64,000 nt of DNA from an uncultured Clostridia bacterium (lineage in GTDB: Bacteria; Bacillota; Clostridia; Oscillospirales; Ruminococcaceae): positions 1 to 64,000 of the forward strand of contig CANQKW010000008.1 of the NCBI GenBank assembly GCA_947624555.1, read 5' to 3'. Both the position numbers and the translations under genes were made by a program. Within the stretch, counting starts at the first letter, position 1. Each line of letters begins with the position of its first letter. This document shows, piece after piece, positions 16,393 to 24,718 of this stretch. The notes below the pieces were generated by a model, which was not told where the DNA came from, made no database searches, and worked only from the letters and a program-made list of their open reading frames with translations.

Positions 16393-17520
16393 ATGTACGA
16401 GAAGATTGACAGATATATTGACAAATTGCTGGAAGGCTCAACGCCCGACGCACCTCTCTGGAATATCGAGAGCATAAGACAGGGCAAAAAGCCGAGCTGG
16501 AACTATATTGACGGCTGTATGATCACTGCGCTTTTGTGCGCAAGCGAAATTACGGGCGAGAAGAAATATTTCGATTTCGCAGAAAATTTCATTGATTACT
16601 ATGTTTCCGAGGACGGTTCTATTCTCGGATACGAAAAGGAAAAGTTTAACCTTGATGACGTAAACGAGGGCAAGGTGCTTTTTGAGCTGTACGAGAAAAC
16701 AGGCAAGGAGAAGTACAAAAAGGCGATTTTCCTGCTTGAAAGTCAGCTTGAGGACCAACCCAGGACGGTTACGGGAAATTTCTGGCATAAGAAGATCTAT
16801 CCAAATCAGATTTGGCTTGACGGTCTTTATATGGGACAGGTTTTTTCCGCTCTCTTCAAGAAATATTTCGGCGATAAGAATTATTCCGATGTGGTAGAAC
16901 AGTTCAAGAACGTGAGAAAGCTGATGTTCGATGAGGACAAGAAACTGTATTATCACGGCTGCGACTGCTCGAAGAAGGCTTTTTGGGCAGATAAGGAAAC
17001 AGGACGCTCGAAAAATTTCTGGCTGAGAGCTATCGGTTGGTTCTGTATTTCGCTTATTGATAATATTGATTATATCGACGACGAAAAAGCTAAGGCAGAG
17101 CTTTCGGCTATCTTCAAGGAGGCTGTCGAGGGTATTTCGCAGTACGCCGACCCCGAAACCTCAATGTATTATCAGGTAGTCGACAGGGGCGGCGAAGAGG
17201 GCAACTACCTCGAAACAAGCGGCAGCTCGATGATAGCTTATGCCATGATGAAGGGCGCAAGACTCGGAGTTCTCGATAAGAAGTACGCCGAATTCGGCAG
17301 AAAAACTTTTGACGGAATTTGCAATAAATATCTCTCCATAAGCGAGGACGGCGAGCTTAATCTCGGCGGCATATGCCTTGTTGCGGGTCTTGGTCCCGAG
17401 GACAACAAGCGCCGCGACGGCTCTTATGAGTATTACATTTCAGAACCTGTTGTGGAAAATGACGCAAAGGGCGTTGCACCGTTTGTACTGTGCTACACCG
17501 AAGTCAAGAGAATGGGCTGA
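16393..17520 (+). CDS. GH105 unsaturated (rhamno)galacturonyl hydrolase
   Basis: This 375-residue cytoplasmic (alpha/alpha)6-barrel enzyme of the YteR/YesR type removes the 4,5-unsaturated uronic acid from the non-reducing end of pectin-lyase products. Recognisable blocks are PSWNYIDGCMITALL (near 35-49), YPNQIWLDGLYMGQ (near 136-149) with the catalytic-region Asp, and FWLRAIGWF (near 210-218). The released unsaturated uronate feeds KduI and KduD encoded downstream. It starts 2 bp after GH28, with AAGGAG within the GH28 end. Confidence 0.92.
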   Translation: MYEKIDRYIDKLLEGSTPDAPLWNIESIRQGKKPSWNYIDGCMITALLCASEITGEKKYFDFAENFIDYYVSEDGSILGYEKEKFNLDDVNEGKVLFELYEKTGKEKYKKAIFLLESQLEDQPRTVTGNFWHKKIYPNQIWLDGLYMGQVFSALFKKYFGDKNYSDVVEQFKNVRKLMFDEDKKLYYHGCDCSKKAFWADKETGRSKNFWLRAIGWFCISLIDNIDYIDDEKAKAELSAIFKEAVEGISQYADPETSMYYQVVDRGGEEGNYLETSGSSMIAYAMMKGARLGVLDKKYAEFGRKTFDGICNKYLSISEDGELNLGGICLVAGLGPEDNKRRDGSYEYYISEPVVENDAKGVAPFVLCYTEVKRMG

Positions 17521-17560
17521 TATTTAAGAGAAAACAGCGCAGAATAAGGGGCAATATGTT

Positions 17561-18967
17561 ATGATGAAAATTAAGATAGCATATATCGGCGGAGGTTCAA
17601 AGGCCTGGGCAAGAGTTTTTATGAACGACCTTGCGTTGGCAGAGGGACTTTGCGGAGAAATTGCGCTGTATGATATTGATATTCCTGCAGCTGAAAGAAA
17701 CCGCAGAATAGGCGAAAAAATCAACGAAAACCCGAATGCTGTTTCAAAGTGGGATTATAAGGTCTATGCAGAGCTTGGAGAGGCGCTTGACGGCGCTGAT
17801 TTCGTGGCTTGCTCGATTTTGCCGGGTACGTTTGACGAAATGGAGGCTGACGTACATCTTCCCGAAAAATACGGCGTGTATCAGTCGGTCGGCGATACGG
17901 TAGGTCCGGGCGGAGTGCTTAGGGCAATGAGGACCGTGCCGATTTACGAGGGATTTGCCAAGGCTATCAAGGAGCACTGCCCCGACGCATGGGTCATCAA
18001 TCTTACAAATCCGATGTCGGCTTGCACTAAAACTCTTTATGACGTTTTTCCCGAAGTAAAGGCTTTCGGCTGCTGCCACGAGGTTTTCCACGCACAGGAG
18101 TTTCTCTGCTGCGCTGCGGCGGAGCTTTTCGGAGTGCCTAAGCCCACACGTCACGACATAAAAATAGACGCCTGCGGTGTGAACCACTTTACATGGATCA
18201 CCGAGGCTGATTTTGAGGGCAGGGATATGCTTAAAGCGCTGCCCGAATTTATCGAAAAATTCTACGAGGAAGGCTATTGCGAGCAGATAGGCTTTAAACC
18301 GCAGGATTTCAGAGGAGATAATCCTTTCCTCTACGGAAACAAGGTCAAAATGGATTTGTTTATGCGATACGGCGTGCTTGCCGCAGCAGGCGACAGACAT
18401 CTCGTTGAGTTTATGAACAATTCGTGGTATCTTGACAATGAAAACGACCCCGATAAGTGGCTGTATCATCTTACGAAGGTGAGCTACCGCAAGAAAGATC
18501 AGGCTGAAAAAATTGCTCAGTCGGAGAGAATTGCAAACGGCGAGGAGAAAATCGAGGTCAAAAAGAGCGACGAGGAAGTCGTTGAACTGATGAAGGCAAT
18601 TCTCGGCATTATACCGCCTATCGTTTCAAACGCAAATATGCCGAATGTCGGACAGATGAGGGATATGCCGCTCGGCGCTGTCGTTGAAACCAACTGTGTG
18701 TTCTCAAGAAACAGCGTAAAGCCGATTACCGCAAAGCCGCTGCCGGCTAATGTAAGCGCACTTGTCCTCAGAAACTGTCTTAATATCGAAAATATGTATT
18801 ACGGTATCAAGCACCGTGATTTCAAGGAAATTCTGGGTGCGTTTCTTAATCAGCCGCTTTGCTCAAAGCTGAATATGCGTGACGCATCGAGGCTGTTTAT
18901 AGAAATGATCAATGCTACGGGTGACTACCTTAAAGAGTATTTCCCGCCGATAGAGTTGGAAATATGA
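17561..18967 (+). CDS. GH4 family glycosidase, probable alpha-galacturonidase (LplD-like)
   Basis: This 468-residue NAD- and Mn-dependent glycosidase has an N-terminal nucleotide-binding fold with YIGGGSKAW (residues 8-16), metal-ligand region GCCHEVFHAQ and the family motif CGVNHFTW. GH4 enzymes cleave by an oxidation/elimination route rather than classic hydrolysis. In a pectin locus with LplB/C-type permeases, the nearest known analogue is Bacillus LplD, an alpha-galacturonidase; specificity is inferred from context. ATG 17561 or the adjacent ATG 17564 could be the start. Its end overlaps the following transporter start by ATGA. Confidence 0.88.
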   Translation: MMKIKIAYIGGGSKAWARVFMNDLALAEGLCGEIALYDIDIPAAERNRRIGEKINENPNAVSKWDYKVYAELGEALDGADFVACSILPGTFDEMEADVHLPEKYGVYQSVGDTVGPGGVLRAMRTVPIYEGFAKAIKEHCPDAWVINLTNPMSACTKTLYDVFPEVKAFGCCHEVFHAQEFLCCAAAELFGVPKPTRHDIKIDACGVNHFTWITEADFEGRDMLKALPEFIEKFYEEGYCEQIGFKPQDFRGDNPFLYGNKVKMDLFMRYGVLAAAGDRHLVEFMNNSWYLDNENDPDKWLYHLTKVSYRKKDQAEKIAQSERIANGEEKIEVKKSDEEVVELMKAILGIIPPIVSNANMPNVGQMRDMPLGAVVETNCVFSRNSVKPITAKPLPANVSALVLRNCLNIENMYYGIKHRDFKEILGAFLNQPLCSKLNMRDASRLFIEMINATGDYLKEYFPPIELEI

Positions 18968-19968
18968 CTGACGCTTTTGTATTTGCCGCTAATGCGGTAC
19001 TTCCGATCGTGCTTACGATAGCGCTCGGATATATCTTAAAGAGAATAGGTTTCCTTAAAAAGGAATTTTTTGATTCGGGAAACAAGCTGACTTTCAGAGT
19101 TTTGCTGCCTGCAATGCTGTTCTACAATGTTTACAACATTGAAAGTCTTAATGATGTAAACATTTATTTCGTTTTGTACGGACTGCTTGCGGTTATCGTG
19201 ATATTTTTTGCTGCGATAGGCGTTGTTTGTGCGTTTACTAAAAATTCGGGCAAACGGGGTGCGCTTATTCAGGCGGTTTTCCGCTCAAATTATGCGATAA
19301 TAGGGCTGCCGCTTGCCGAGTCGCTCTTCGGGAGCGCAGGAGCTGCCGCCGCAGGAGTTATGAGCGCTTTTTGCGTTCCGCTGTTTAATATTCTAGGCGT
19401 TATTGCGCTTTCGATTTTCAACAATAACAACGAAAAGGGCAAGATAGACGTTAAGAAAATCCTGCTCGGAATTGTAAAAAATCCGCTTATCGTCGGTACT
19501 CTGGCAGGTCTTGCGGTTCTCGGCATAAGAGAGCTTTTCACAATGTGGAACTGGTCTTTCAGAATATCCGATATTACGTTTTTATATAAGACGCTGGAGA
19601 GCGTGAAATCAATCTGCACGCCGTTTGCGCTGCTTGTGCTCGGAGGAAGATTTGAGTTTTCGGCAGTCAAAAGACTTCGCCGTGAAATCGTTTTCGGCAC
19701 TGTCGTGAGAACGGTCGCTGTTCCTGTGCTGGGTCTTGGCGGTGCGCTGCTGCTCAGAATGACGGTTATGCCGGAGCTTTCGGGAGAGCATTTTGCAACG
19801 TATGTAGGCGTTTTTGCTACGCCCGTTGCCGTGGCAAGCGCAATTATGGCTAAAGAAATGAATGCAGACGACGAGCTTGCAGGTCAGCTTGTCGTTTGGA
19901 CAAGTTTGGTAAGCACGGTGACGATTTTCGCCTATGTGACCGTACTGCGGTCTATCGGTATTTTTTAG
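18964..19968 (+). CDS. AEC (auxin efflux carrier) family transporter
   Basis: This 334-residue membrane protein has ten predicted helices split by a loop near 165-200. The N-terminal repeat ANAVLPIVLTIALGYILKR is typical of the family. AEC proteins move organic anions such as malate or related acids. It overlaps the GH4 stop by ATGA, so it is translationally coupled. In this locus it may export an acidic by-product or move a uronate-like anion; this is inference. The next gene, kduD, starts 57 bp on. Confidence 0.88.
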   Translation: MTDAFVFAANAVLPIVLTIALGYILKRIGFLKKEFFDSGNKLTFRVLLPAMLFYNVYNIESLNDVNIYFVLYGLLAVIVIFFAAIGVVCAFTKNSGKRGALIQAVFRSNYAIIGLPLAESLFGSAGAAAAGVMSAFCVPLFNILGVIALSIFNNNNEKGKIDVKKILLGIVKNPLIVGTLAGLAVLGIRELFTMWNWSFRISDITFLYKTLESVKSICTPFALLVLGGRFEFSAVKRLRREIVFGTVVRTVAVPVLGLGGALLLRMTVMPELSGEHFATYVGVFATPVAVASAIMAKEMNADDELAGQLVVWTSLVSTVTIFAYVTVLRSIGIF

Positions 19969-20025
19969 TTAAAATGGGATTTTTCCCTTTATTAAATTTT
20001 AATGTTGTTATGGAGGTAACTAACT

Positions 20026-20796
20026 ATGATTCTTGACAAATTCAGCCTGAAGGGCAAGGTTGCTATTGTAACAGGAAGTGATACGGGTCTCGGACAGGGA
20101 TTTTCCAAGGCTTTCGTAGAGGCAGGAGCAAAGGTTCTCGGCGTATCCAATATGCCCAGTAATGCAACTCAGGAAATGCTCGGCGCAGATAACTTTCAGT
20201 TTATTCAGGCAGATCTCTCCACTCTTGACCCGATTGATAATATCATCAATACCTGCCTTGAAAAATTCGGCAGAATTGATATCCTTGTAAACAACGCAGG
20301 CGTTATCAAGCGTGAAGATACGATAGATTTCAGTGTTGAGAGCTGGGACCTCGTTATGAACGTAAACTGCCGCACCCTTTTCTTCCTTTCACAGGCTGTT
20401 GCAAAGCAGTTTATGAAACAGGAGAGAATTGAGGGCAGAAGCCGCGGCAAAATCATCTCCGTTGCGTCTATGCTTTCTTATCAGGGCGGTATCCGTGTTC
20501 CCTCCTATACTGCGTCAAAGTCCGCTGTTAAGGGCTTTACAATGACTATGGCTAACGAATGGGCAGCTGAAGGAATAAACATAAACTGCATAGCTCCCGG
20601 TTATATGGCTACAAACAACACAAAGGCTCTCCGTGCAGACGCTGACAGAAGCGAGGCAATTCTTGAGAGAATACCCGCAGGTCGTTGGGGTACTCCCGAT
20701 GATATTATGGGCGCAGCTGTTTTCCTTGCATCCGAGGCATCGGATTATGTAAACGGATTTACAATCGCTGTTGACGGCGGTTGGCTCGGAAGATAA
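20026..20796 (+). CDS. kduD: 2-dehydro-3-deoxy-D-gluconate 5-dehydrogenase
   Basis: This 256-residue short-chain dehydrogenase reduces 3-deoxy-D-glycero-2,5-hexodiulosonate to 2-keto-3-deoxygluconate (KDG). The NAD-binding TGSDTGLGQG lies near 17-26, NNAG follows, and the catalytic YTASK is in VPSYTASKSAVKGF. The C-terminal motif YVNGFTIAVDGGWLGR is KduD-like. It acts right after KduI (23835-24671) on unsaturated uronate derived from GH105. The ribosome site is GGAGG. Confidence 0.94.
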   Translation: MILDKFSLKGKVAIVTGSDTGLGQGFSKAFVEAGAKVLGVSNMPSNATQEMLGADNFQFIQADLSTLDPIDNIINTCLEKFGRIDILVNNAGVIKREDTIDFSVESWDLVMNVNCRTLFFLSQAVAKQFMKQERIEGRSRGKIISVASMLSYQGGIRVPSYTASKSAVKGFTMTMANEWAAEGININCIAPGYMATNNTKALRADADRSEAILERIPAGRWGTPDDIMGAAVFLASEASDYVNGFTIAVDGGWLGR

Positions 20797-20835
20797 AAAG
20801 CGGTTTTTCGGCTTAAAAGATAAAGCGATTTTTAA

Positions 20836-20876
20836 AGAGGGTCTGTTTTCGGTGAAAGCCGAAAAAGACCGCTCTT
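20836..20876 (+). other. Stem-loop between kduD and the aldolase gene
   Basis: AGAGGGTCTGTTTTCGG can fold on CCGAAAAAGACCGCTCT with few mismatches. No U-run follows, so it is more likely an RNA processing or stability element than a terminator. Confidence 0.45.
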
Positions 20877-20915
20877 GATAAATTCTAAATCATTCAGTTT
20901 GGAGGAGATTTGAAA

Positions 20916-21887
20916 ATGGCTATTGATATGAAAGCATTCCAGGATCAGCTCGAATTTACGGGCATTATCCCCGTAATTAAGCTGGAAGATACATCTAAGG
21001 CTGTGGAGCTTGCCAAGGCGCTCCGTGACGGCGGAATTAACGCCGCTGAGGTCACATTCCGTGCAGCAGGTGCGGATAAGGTTATTTCCGATATGACAAA
21101 GGCGTTCCCCGATATGCTTGTAGGCGCAGGTACTGTTACTACCATTGAACAGTGCGACGCTGCTATCGCAGCAGGCGCAAAGTTTTGCGTAGCTCCCGGT
21201 CTTAATTCTAAGGTCGTTAAGCACTGCCTCGATAAGGGCGTGCCTTTCGCTCCCGGCGTTGCAAACAGCTCTCAGATAGAAGAGGCTATGGAGCTTGGAC
21301 TTGACTTCGTTAAGTTCTTCCCGGCAGAGCAGGCAGGCGGTCTGGCTTACATCAAGTCTATTTCCGCTCCGTATTCAAATATGAAGTTTATGCCCACAGG
21401 CGGTGTAAACGAAAAGAACCTCAACACCTACCTCGGATTTAAGAAGATCATCTGCTGCGGCGGTTCGTGGATAGTTCCCGGCGACCTCGTTAAGGCAGGA
21501 GACTGGGCAGGTATCACGGCTCTTTGCCGCACCGCTGTAAATAAGATGCTCGACTTCCAGATCGTTCACGTCGGCATAAACTGCGCAAACGAGGACGAGG
21601 CTAAGGACACTACCGCAAAGTTTGCAAAGATGTTCGGCTGGGATCAGAAGGTCGGCAACAGCAGCGTGTTCGCAGGAACGGCTGTTGAGTGTATGAAGTC
21701 CCCGTTCAAGGGCAAGAACGGTCATATCGCAGTGGTTACAAACAGCCTGCGCAGAGCTGTTTATCAGCTTAACGCTATGGGCATTGAAACCGAAAAGAAG
21801 GCTGCTGAAATAGATGCCGATACAAAGGCAGTTTATCTCAAGGACGAGTTCAGCGGATTTGCTGTTCATCTCGTTGAGAGAAAGTAA
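20916..21887 (+). CDS. KDPG/KHG aldolase fused to a C-terminal VOC (glyoxalase-like) domain
   Basis: Residues 1-210 form a class I KDPG/KHG aldolase. The Schiff-base lysine is K133 in DFVKFFPAE, the proton-shuttling Glu is E45 in AAEVTFR, and the phosphate loop is PTGGVNEKN. It splits 2-keto-3-deoxy-6-phosphogluconate into pyruvate and glyceraldehyde-3-phosphate. Residues 213-323 are an extra domain starting QIVHVGINCANEDEAKD with a second GHIAVVT strand, resembling the vicinal-oxygen-chelate fold; its role is unknown. ATG 20916 follows GGAGGAG; the upstream TTG at 20910 is rejected. kdgK follows. Confidence 0.9.
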   Translation: MAIDMKAFQDQLEFTGIIPVIKLEDTSKAVELAKALRDGGINAAEVTFRAAGADKVISDMTKAFPDMLVGAGTVTTIEQCDAAIAAGAKFCVAPGLNSKVVKHCLDKGVPFAPGVANSSQIEEAMELGLDFVKFFPAEQAGGLAYIKSISAPYSNMKFMPTGGVNEKNLNTYLGFKKIICCGGSWIVPGDLVKAGDWAGITALCRTAVNKMLDFQIVHVGINCANEDEAKDTTAKFAKMFGWDQKVGNSSVFAGTAVECMKSPFKGKNGHIAVVTNSLRRAVYQLNAMGIETEKKAAEIDADTKAVYLKDEFSGFAVHLVERK

Positions 21888-21942
21888 TCCCGATTATGGG
21901 CAATAATAATTTACGACATAAATTTTAAGGAGATTGATTGAT

Positions 21943-22974
21943 ATGGCTAAGGTTATTACAATGGGCGAGATTATGCTCCGCCTTTCTACTCCCAACAACG
22001 AAAAATTTATTCAGGCTGACGAGTTCGACGTTTGCTACGGCGGCGGCGAGGCTAATGTCGCTGTTTCTCTCGCAAACTACGGTCACGACGCCGAGTTTGT
22101 AACTGCTGTTCCCGACAACGAGATAGGCGAGTGCGCTGTTGCAGCTCTCCGTAAGTACGGCGTTGAGACTAAGCATATCGCAAGATGCGGCGAAAGACTC
22201 GGTATCTACTTCCTCGAAAGCGGTTCTTCGATGAGACCCTCAAAGGTTGTTTACGACAGAGCTCATTCTTCAATTTCCACTGCTACTGCTGCTGATTTCG
22301 ATTTCGACGCTATCTTCAAGGGCGCAGACTGGTTCCACTTCACGGGAATTACTCCCGCTGTTTCCGACGCTGCCGCTGCCCTCACCGAAGAGGCTCTTAA
22401 AGCTGCCAAGAAGAACGGCGTTAAGGTTTCTGTTGACCTTAACTTCCGTAAGAAACTCTGGAGCAGCGAAAAGGCTCAGAAGGTAATGAAAAACCTTATG
22501 CAGTATGTCGATGTCTGCATAGGAAACGAAGAGGACGCAGAGCTCGTTCTCGGATATAAGCCCGGAAATACCGACGTTACTCAGGGTGACCTTGAGCTTG
22601 CAGGTTACAAGTCGATTTTTGAGCAGATGGTTGCAGATTATAACTTTGAATATTGCGTTTCTTCGCTGCGTGTTTCTCATTCTGCATCAGATAACGGCTG
22701 GTCCGCTTGCATTTACAGCAGAGATAAGAAGGAATTTTATCACTCTAAGGAATATTCCATTCACCCGATCGTTGACCGTGTAGGCGGCGGCGACTCTTTC
22801 GCAGGCGGCGTTATCTGCGGTCTGCTTGACGGTAAGGATTTCAAGGCTGCTCTGGAATACGGTGTGGCTGCCTCCGCTCTGAAACATACTATCCCCGGCG
22901 ACTTCAACCTCGTTTCACGCAAGGAAGTTGAAACTCTCGCAGGCGGCGATGCCTCCGGACGTGTTCAGAGATAA
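21943..22974 (+). CDS. kdgK: 2-keto-3-deoxygluconate kinase (PfkB family)
   Basis: This 343-residue sugar kinase phosphorylates KDG to KDPG. The PfkB N-terminal signature is GGGEANVAVSLANYG (near 34-48) and the catalytic C-terminal one is VGGGDSFAGGVICG, with catalytic Asp in GGGDS. ATG 21943 is chosen for its AAGGAG ribosome site. Both branches of the pathway (KduD and UxaA) produce its substrate, and the adjacent upstream gene consumes its product. Its stop overlaps the next start by one base. Confidence 0.93.
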   Translation: MAKVITMGEIMLRLSTPNNEKFIQADEFDVCYGGGEANVAVSLANYGHDAEFVTAVPDNEIGECAVAALRKYGVETKHIARCGERLGIYFLESGSSMRPSKVVYDRAHSSISTATAADFDFDAIFKGADWFHFTGITPAVSDAAAALTEEALKAAKKNGVKVSVDLNFRKKLWSSEKAQKVMKNLMQYVDVCIGNEEDAELVLGYKPGNTDVTQGDLELAGYKSIFEQMVADYNFEYCVSSLRVSHSASDNGWSACIYSRDKKEFYHSKEYSIHPIVDRVGGGDSFAGGVICGLLDGKDFKAALEYGVAASALKHTIPGDFNLVSRKEVETLAGGDASGRVQR

Positions 22975-23807
22975 TGAAACTGTTCATTCGTGCCCATGAT
23001 TTGGGCGTTAAAGGCGAGGATAATATCGTAAATCGCCTTGATGAGCTGGGTCTTTCGGGAGTTCAGCTCGTGGCTTACAAATGCCTTGACGACGTTGCCT
23101 ATACGCCCGGCGCTGTTACAAAAGAACGCGCCGAGGCGTTCGGCAGAACGTTTCAGAAGGCAGGTAAGACTATTCCGCTTATCGGAGCATATTTCAACCC
23201 CGTTCACCCGAACGAGGAGAAGATAAAAAACGGTATTGCGGTTTTCAAGGATTATCTTTCGCACTGTCACGAGTTCGGCTGCGATATTGTCGGCTCGGAA
23301 ACAGGTTCGTTCAACGGCGATAGGTGGACCTATCATCCGCAGAACCGCACCGAAGAGGCGCTGAAACGTGTTATTGACACGTTTTCGGAGCTTGCGGACT
23401 ACGCAAAGAGCCAAAATGCCTTTATCGGTATGGAGGGCGCTTTCGGTCACGTCTGCTGGAATGTGAAAACTCTTGAAAGGGCGGTCAGGGCTGTCGGAAG
23501 AGATAATATCGGCATTATTTTCGACCTGTACAACTATCTGGACGGTTCAAATGTCGATACGATGTACGATATTCTTCACGAGGGACTGGAAACATTCGGC
23601 GACAGAATTGTCGTGTTCCACATAAAGGACTGCGTGATAAACAGCGACGGTTCGCTTAAACAGGTGGGCGTCGGACAGGGTATTTTTGACTATTCGAGAA
23701 TTATACCCGAAATACGCAAGGTTTGCCCCGACGCAAATCTCGTTTTTGAGGGAACAACAGGCGACGACATTCCCCATGCAGTCGCTCATCTGAAACAATT
23801 TATTTAA
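22974..23807 (+). CDS. TIM-barrel sugar phosphate isomerase/epimerase family protein
   Basis: This 277-residue protein is of the xylose-isomerase-like/AP-endonuclease-2 fold, a group of metal-dependent ketose and hydroxypyruvate isomerases and epimerases. Metal-ligand regions include GSETGSF, FIGMEGAFGHVCWN, IIFDLYNYLDG, VVFHIKDC and LVFEGTTGDD. The specificity is not identifiable from sequence. It starts one base before the kdgK stop and is therefore translationally coupled, pointing to a uronate or KDG-related sugar. It could interconvert tagaturonate or a rhamnogalacturonan-derived ketose. Confidence 0.8.
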   Translation: MKLFIRAHDLGVKGEDNIVNRLDELGLSGVQLVAYKCLDDVAYTPGAVTKERAEAFGRTFQKAGKTIPLIGAYFNPVHPNEEKIKNGIAVFKDYLSHCHEFGCDIVGSETGSFNGDRWTYHPQNRTEEALKRVIDTFSELADYAKSQNAFIGMEGAFGHVCWNVKTLERAVRAVGRDNIGIIFDLYNYLDGSNVDTMYDILHEGLETFGDRIVVFHIKDCVINSDGSLKQVGVGQGIFDYSRIIPEIRKVCPDANLVFEGTTGDDIPHAVAHLKQFI

Positions 23808-23834
23808 GAGCTCTTAGCTCGTTAGGAGAAAAAT

Positions 23835-24671
23835 ATGACTTTAGATATCAGATATGCTAATCATCCGGAGGATTCAAAGCATTACGATACGGAAACTCTT
23901 CGTAAACATTATCTTATTGATAAGATTTTCGTTGAGAACGAAATTGCACTCACATATTCTCATCAGGACAGAATGATTGCAGGCGGAGCAATGCCTGTAG
24001 GCAAGGAACTTGTACTTGGCAGCACAAAAGAGCTTGGTACAGATTATTTCCTTGAAAGACGCGAAATGGGTATCATCAACGTAGGCGGCAAGGGTACGGT
24101 AAAGCTTGACGGCAAGGAATACGCCCTGAATTATAAGGACGGACTTTATATCGGTATGGGAACAAAGGAAATTGTGTTTACCTCCGATGACAAGAACGCT
24201 CCGGCTAAGTTTTACATCAATTCCTGCCCCGCACACAAGGCTTATCCCACAGTTTATATCACTAAGGACAAGGCTGTTCATCGCCCTCTCGGCACAGACG
24301 AGAATATGAACAAGCGTGTCGTTAATCAGTATGTAAATCCTGCGGTATGCGAAAGCTGCCAGCTTGCTATGGGTATGACAGAGCTTGCCCCCGGAAACAG
24401 CTGGAATACAATGCCTTCTCATACTCACGAGAGAAGAATGGAAGTTTATTTCTACTTCGAGCTTGAAAACGACAATGTGGTTTTCCATATGATGGGTCAG
24501 CCTCAGGAAACCCGACATATCATTCTTCATAACGAGCAGGCTGTTATCTCGCCTTCGTGGTCTATTCACAGCGGCACGGCGACCTCCAACTACACCTTTA
24601 TCTGGGGTATGTGCGGAGAAAATCAGACATACGATGATATGGACAATATTGGCAACCTCGACCTTAAATAA
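23835..24671 (+). CDS. kduI: 5-dehydro-4-deoxy-D-glucuronate isomerase
   Basis: This 278-residue cupin-fold isomerase converts 5-keto-4-deoxyuronate, formed spontaneously from unsaturated galacturonate, to 2,5-diketo-3-deoxygluconate. Family landmarks are RYANHPEDSKHYDT (residues 6-19) and the zinc-ligand region PSHTHERRMEVYFYFE. The C-terminal HSGTATSNYTFIWGMCGEN is also typical. Length and start match the family, and AGGAG precedes ATG 23835. It supplies KduD. Confidence 0.95.
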   Translation: MTLDIRYANHPEDSKHYDTETLRKHYLIDKIFVENEIALTYSHQDRMIAGGAMPVGKELVLGSTKELGTDYFLERREMGIINVGGKGTVKLDGKEYALNYKDGLYIGMGTKEIVFTSDDKNAPAKFYINSCPAHKAYPTVYITKDKAVHRPLGTDENMNKRVVNQYVNPAVCESCQLAMGMTELAPGNSWNTMPSHTHERRMEVYFYFELENDNVVFHMMGQPQETRHIILHNEQAVISPSWSIHSGTATSNYTFIWGMCGENQTYDDMDNIGNLDLK

Positions 24672-24688
24672 TTGAGCAATCAATTATT
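24667..24688 (+). other. Hairpin with GNRA loop after kduI
   Basis: AATAATTGA and TCAATTATT form a perfect 9-bp stem closed by a GCAA tetraloop, overlapping the kduI stop codon. It is AU-rich and has no U-run, so it may be an mRNA 3'-end stabiliser within the operon. Confidence 0.45.
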
Positions 24689-24718
24689 GGAAATATTTTT
24701 TGAAAGTGGAGTACCGTT

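Noticed and set aside
14861-16453. A 530-residue open frame on the minus strand
   Set aside because: It is antisense to the clear GH28 gene, has no family features or ribosome site, and reflects low stop-codon frequency opposite biased codons.
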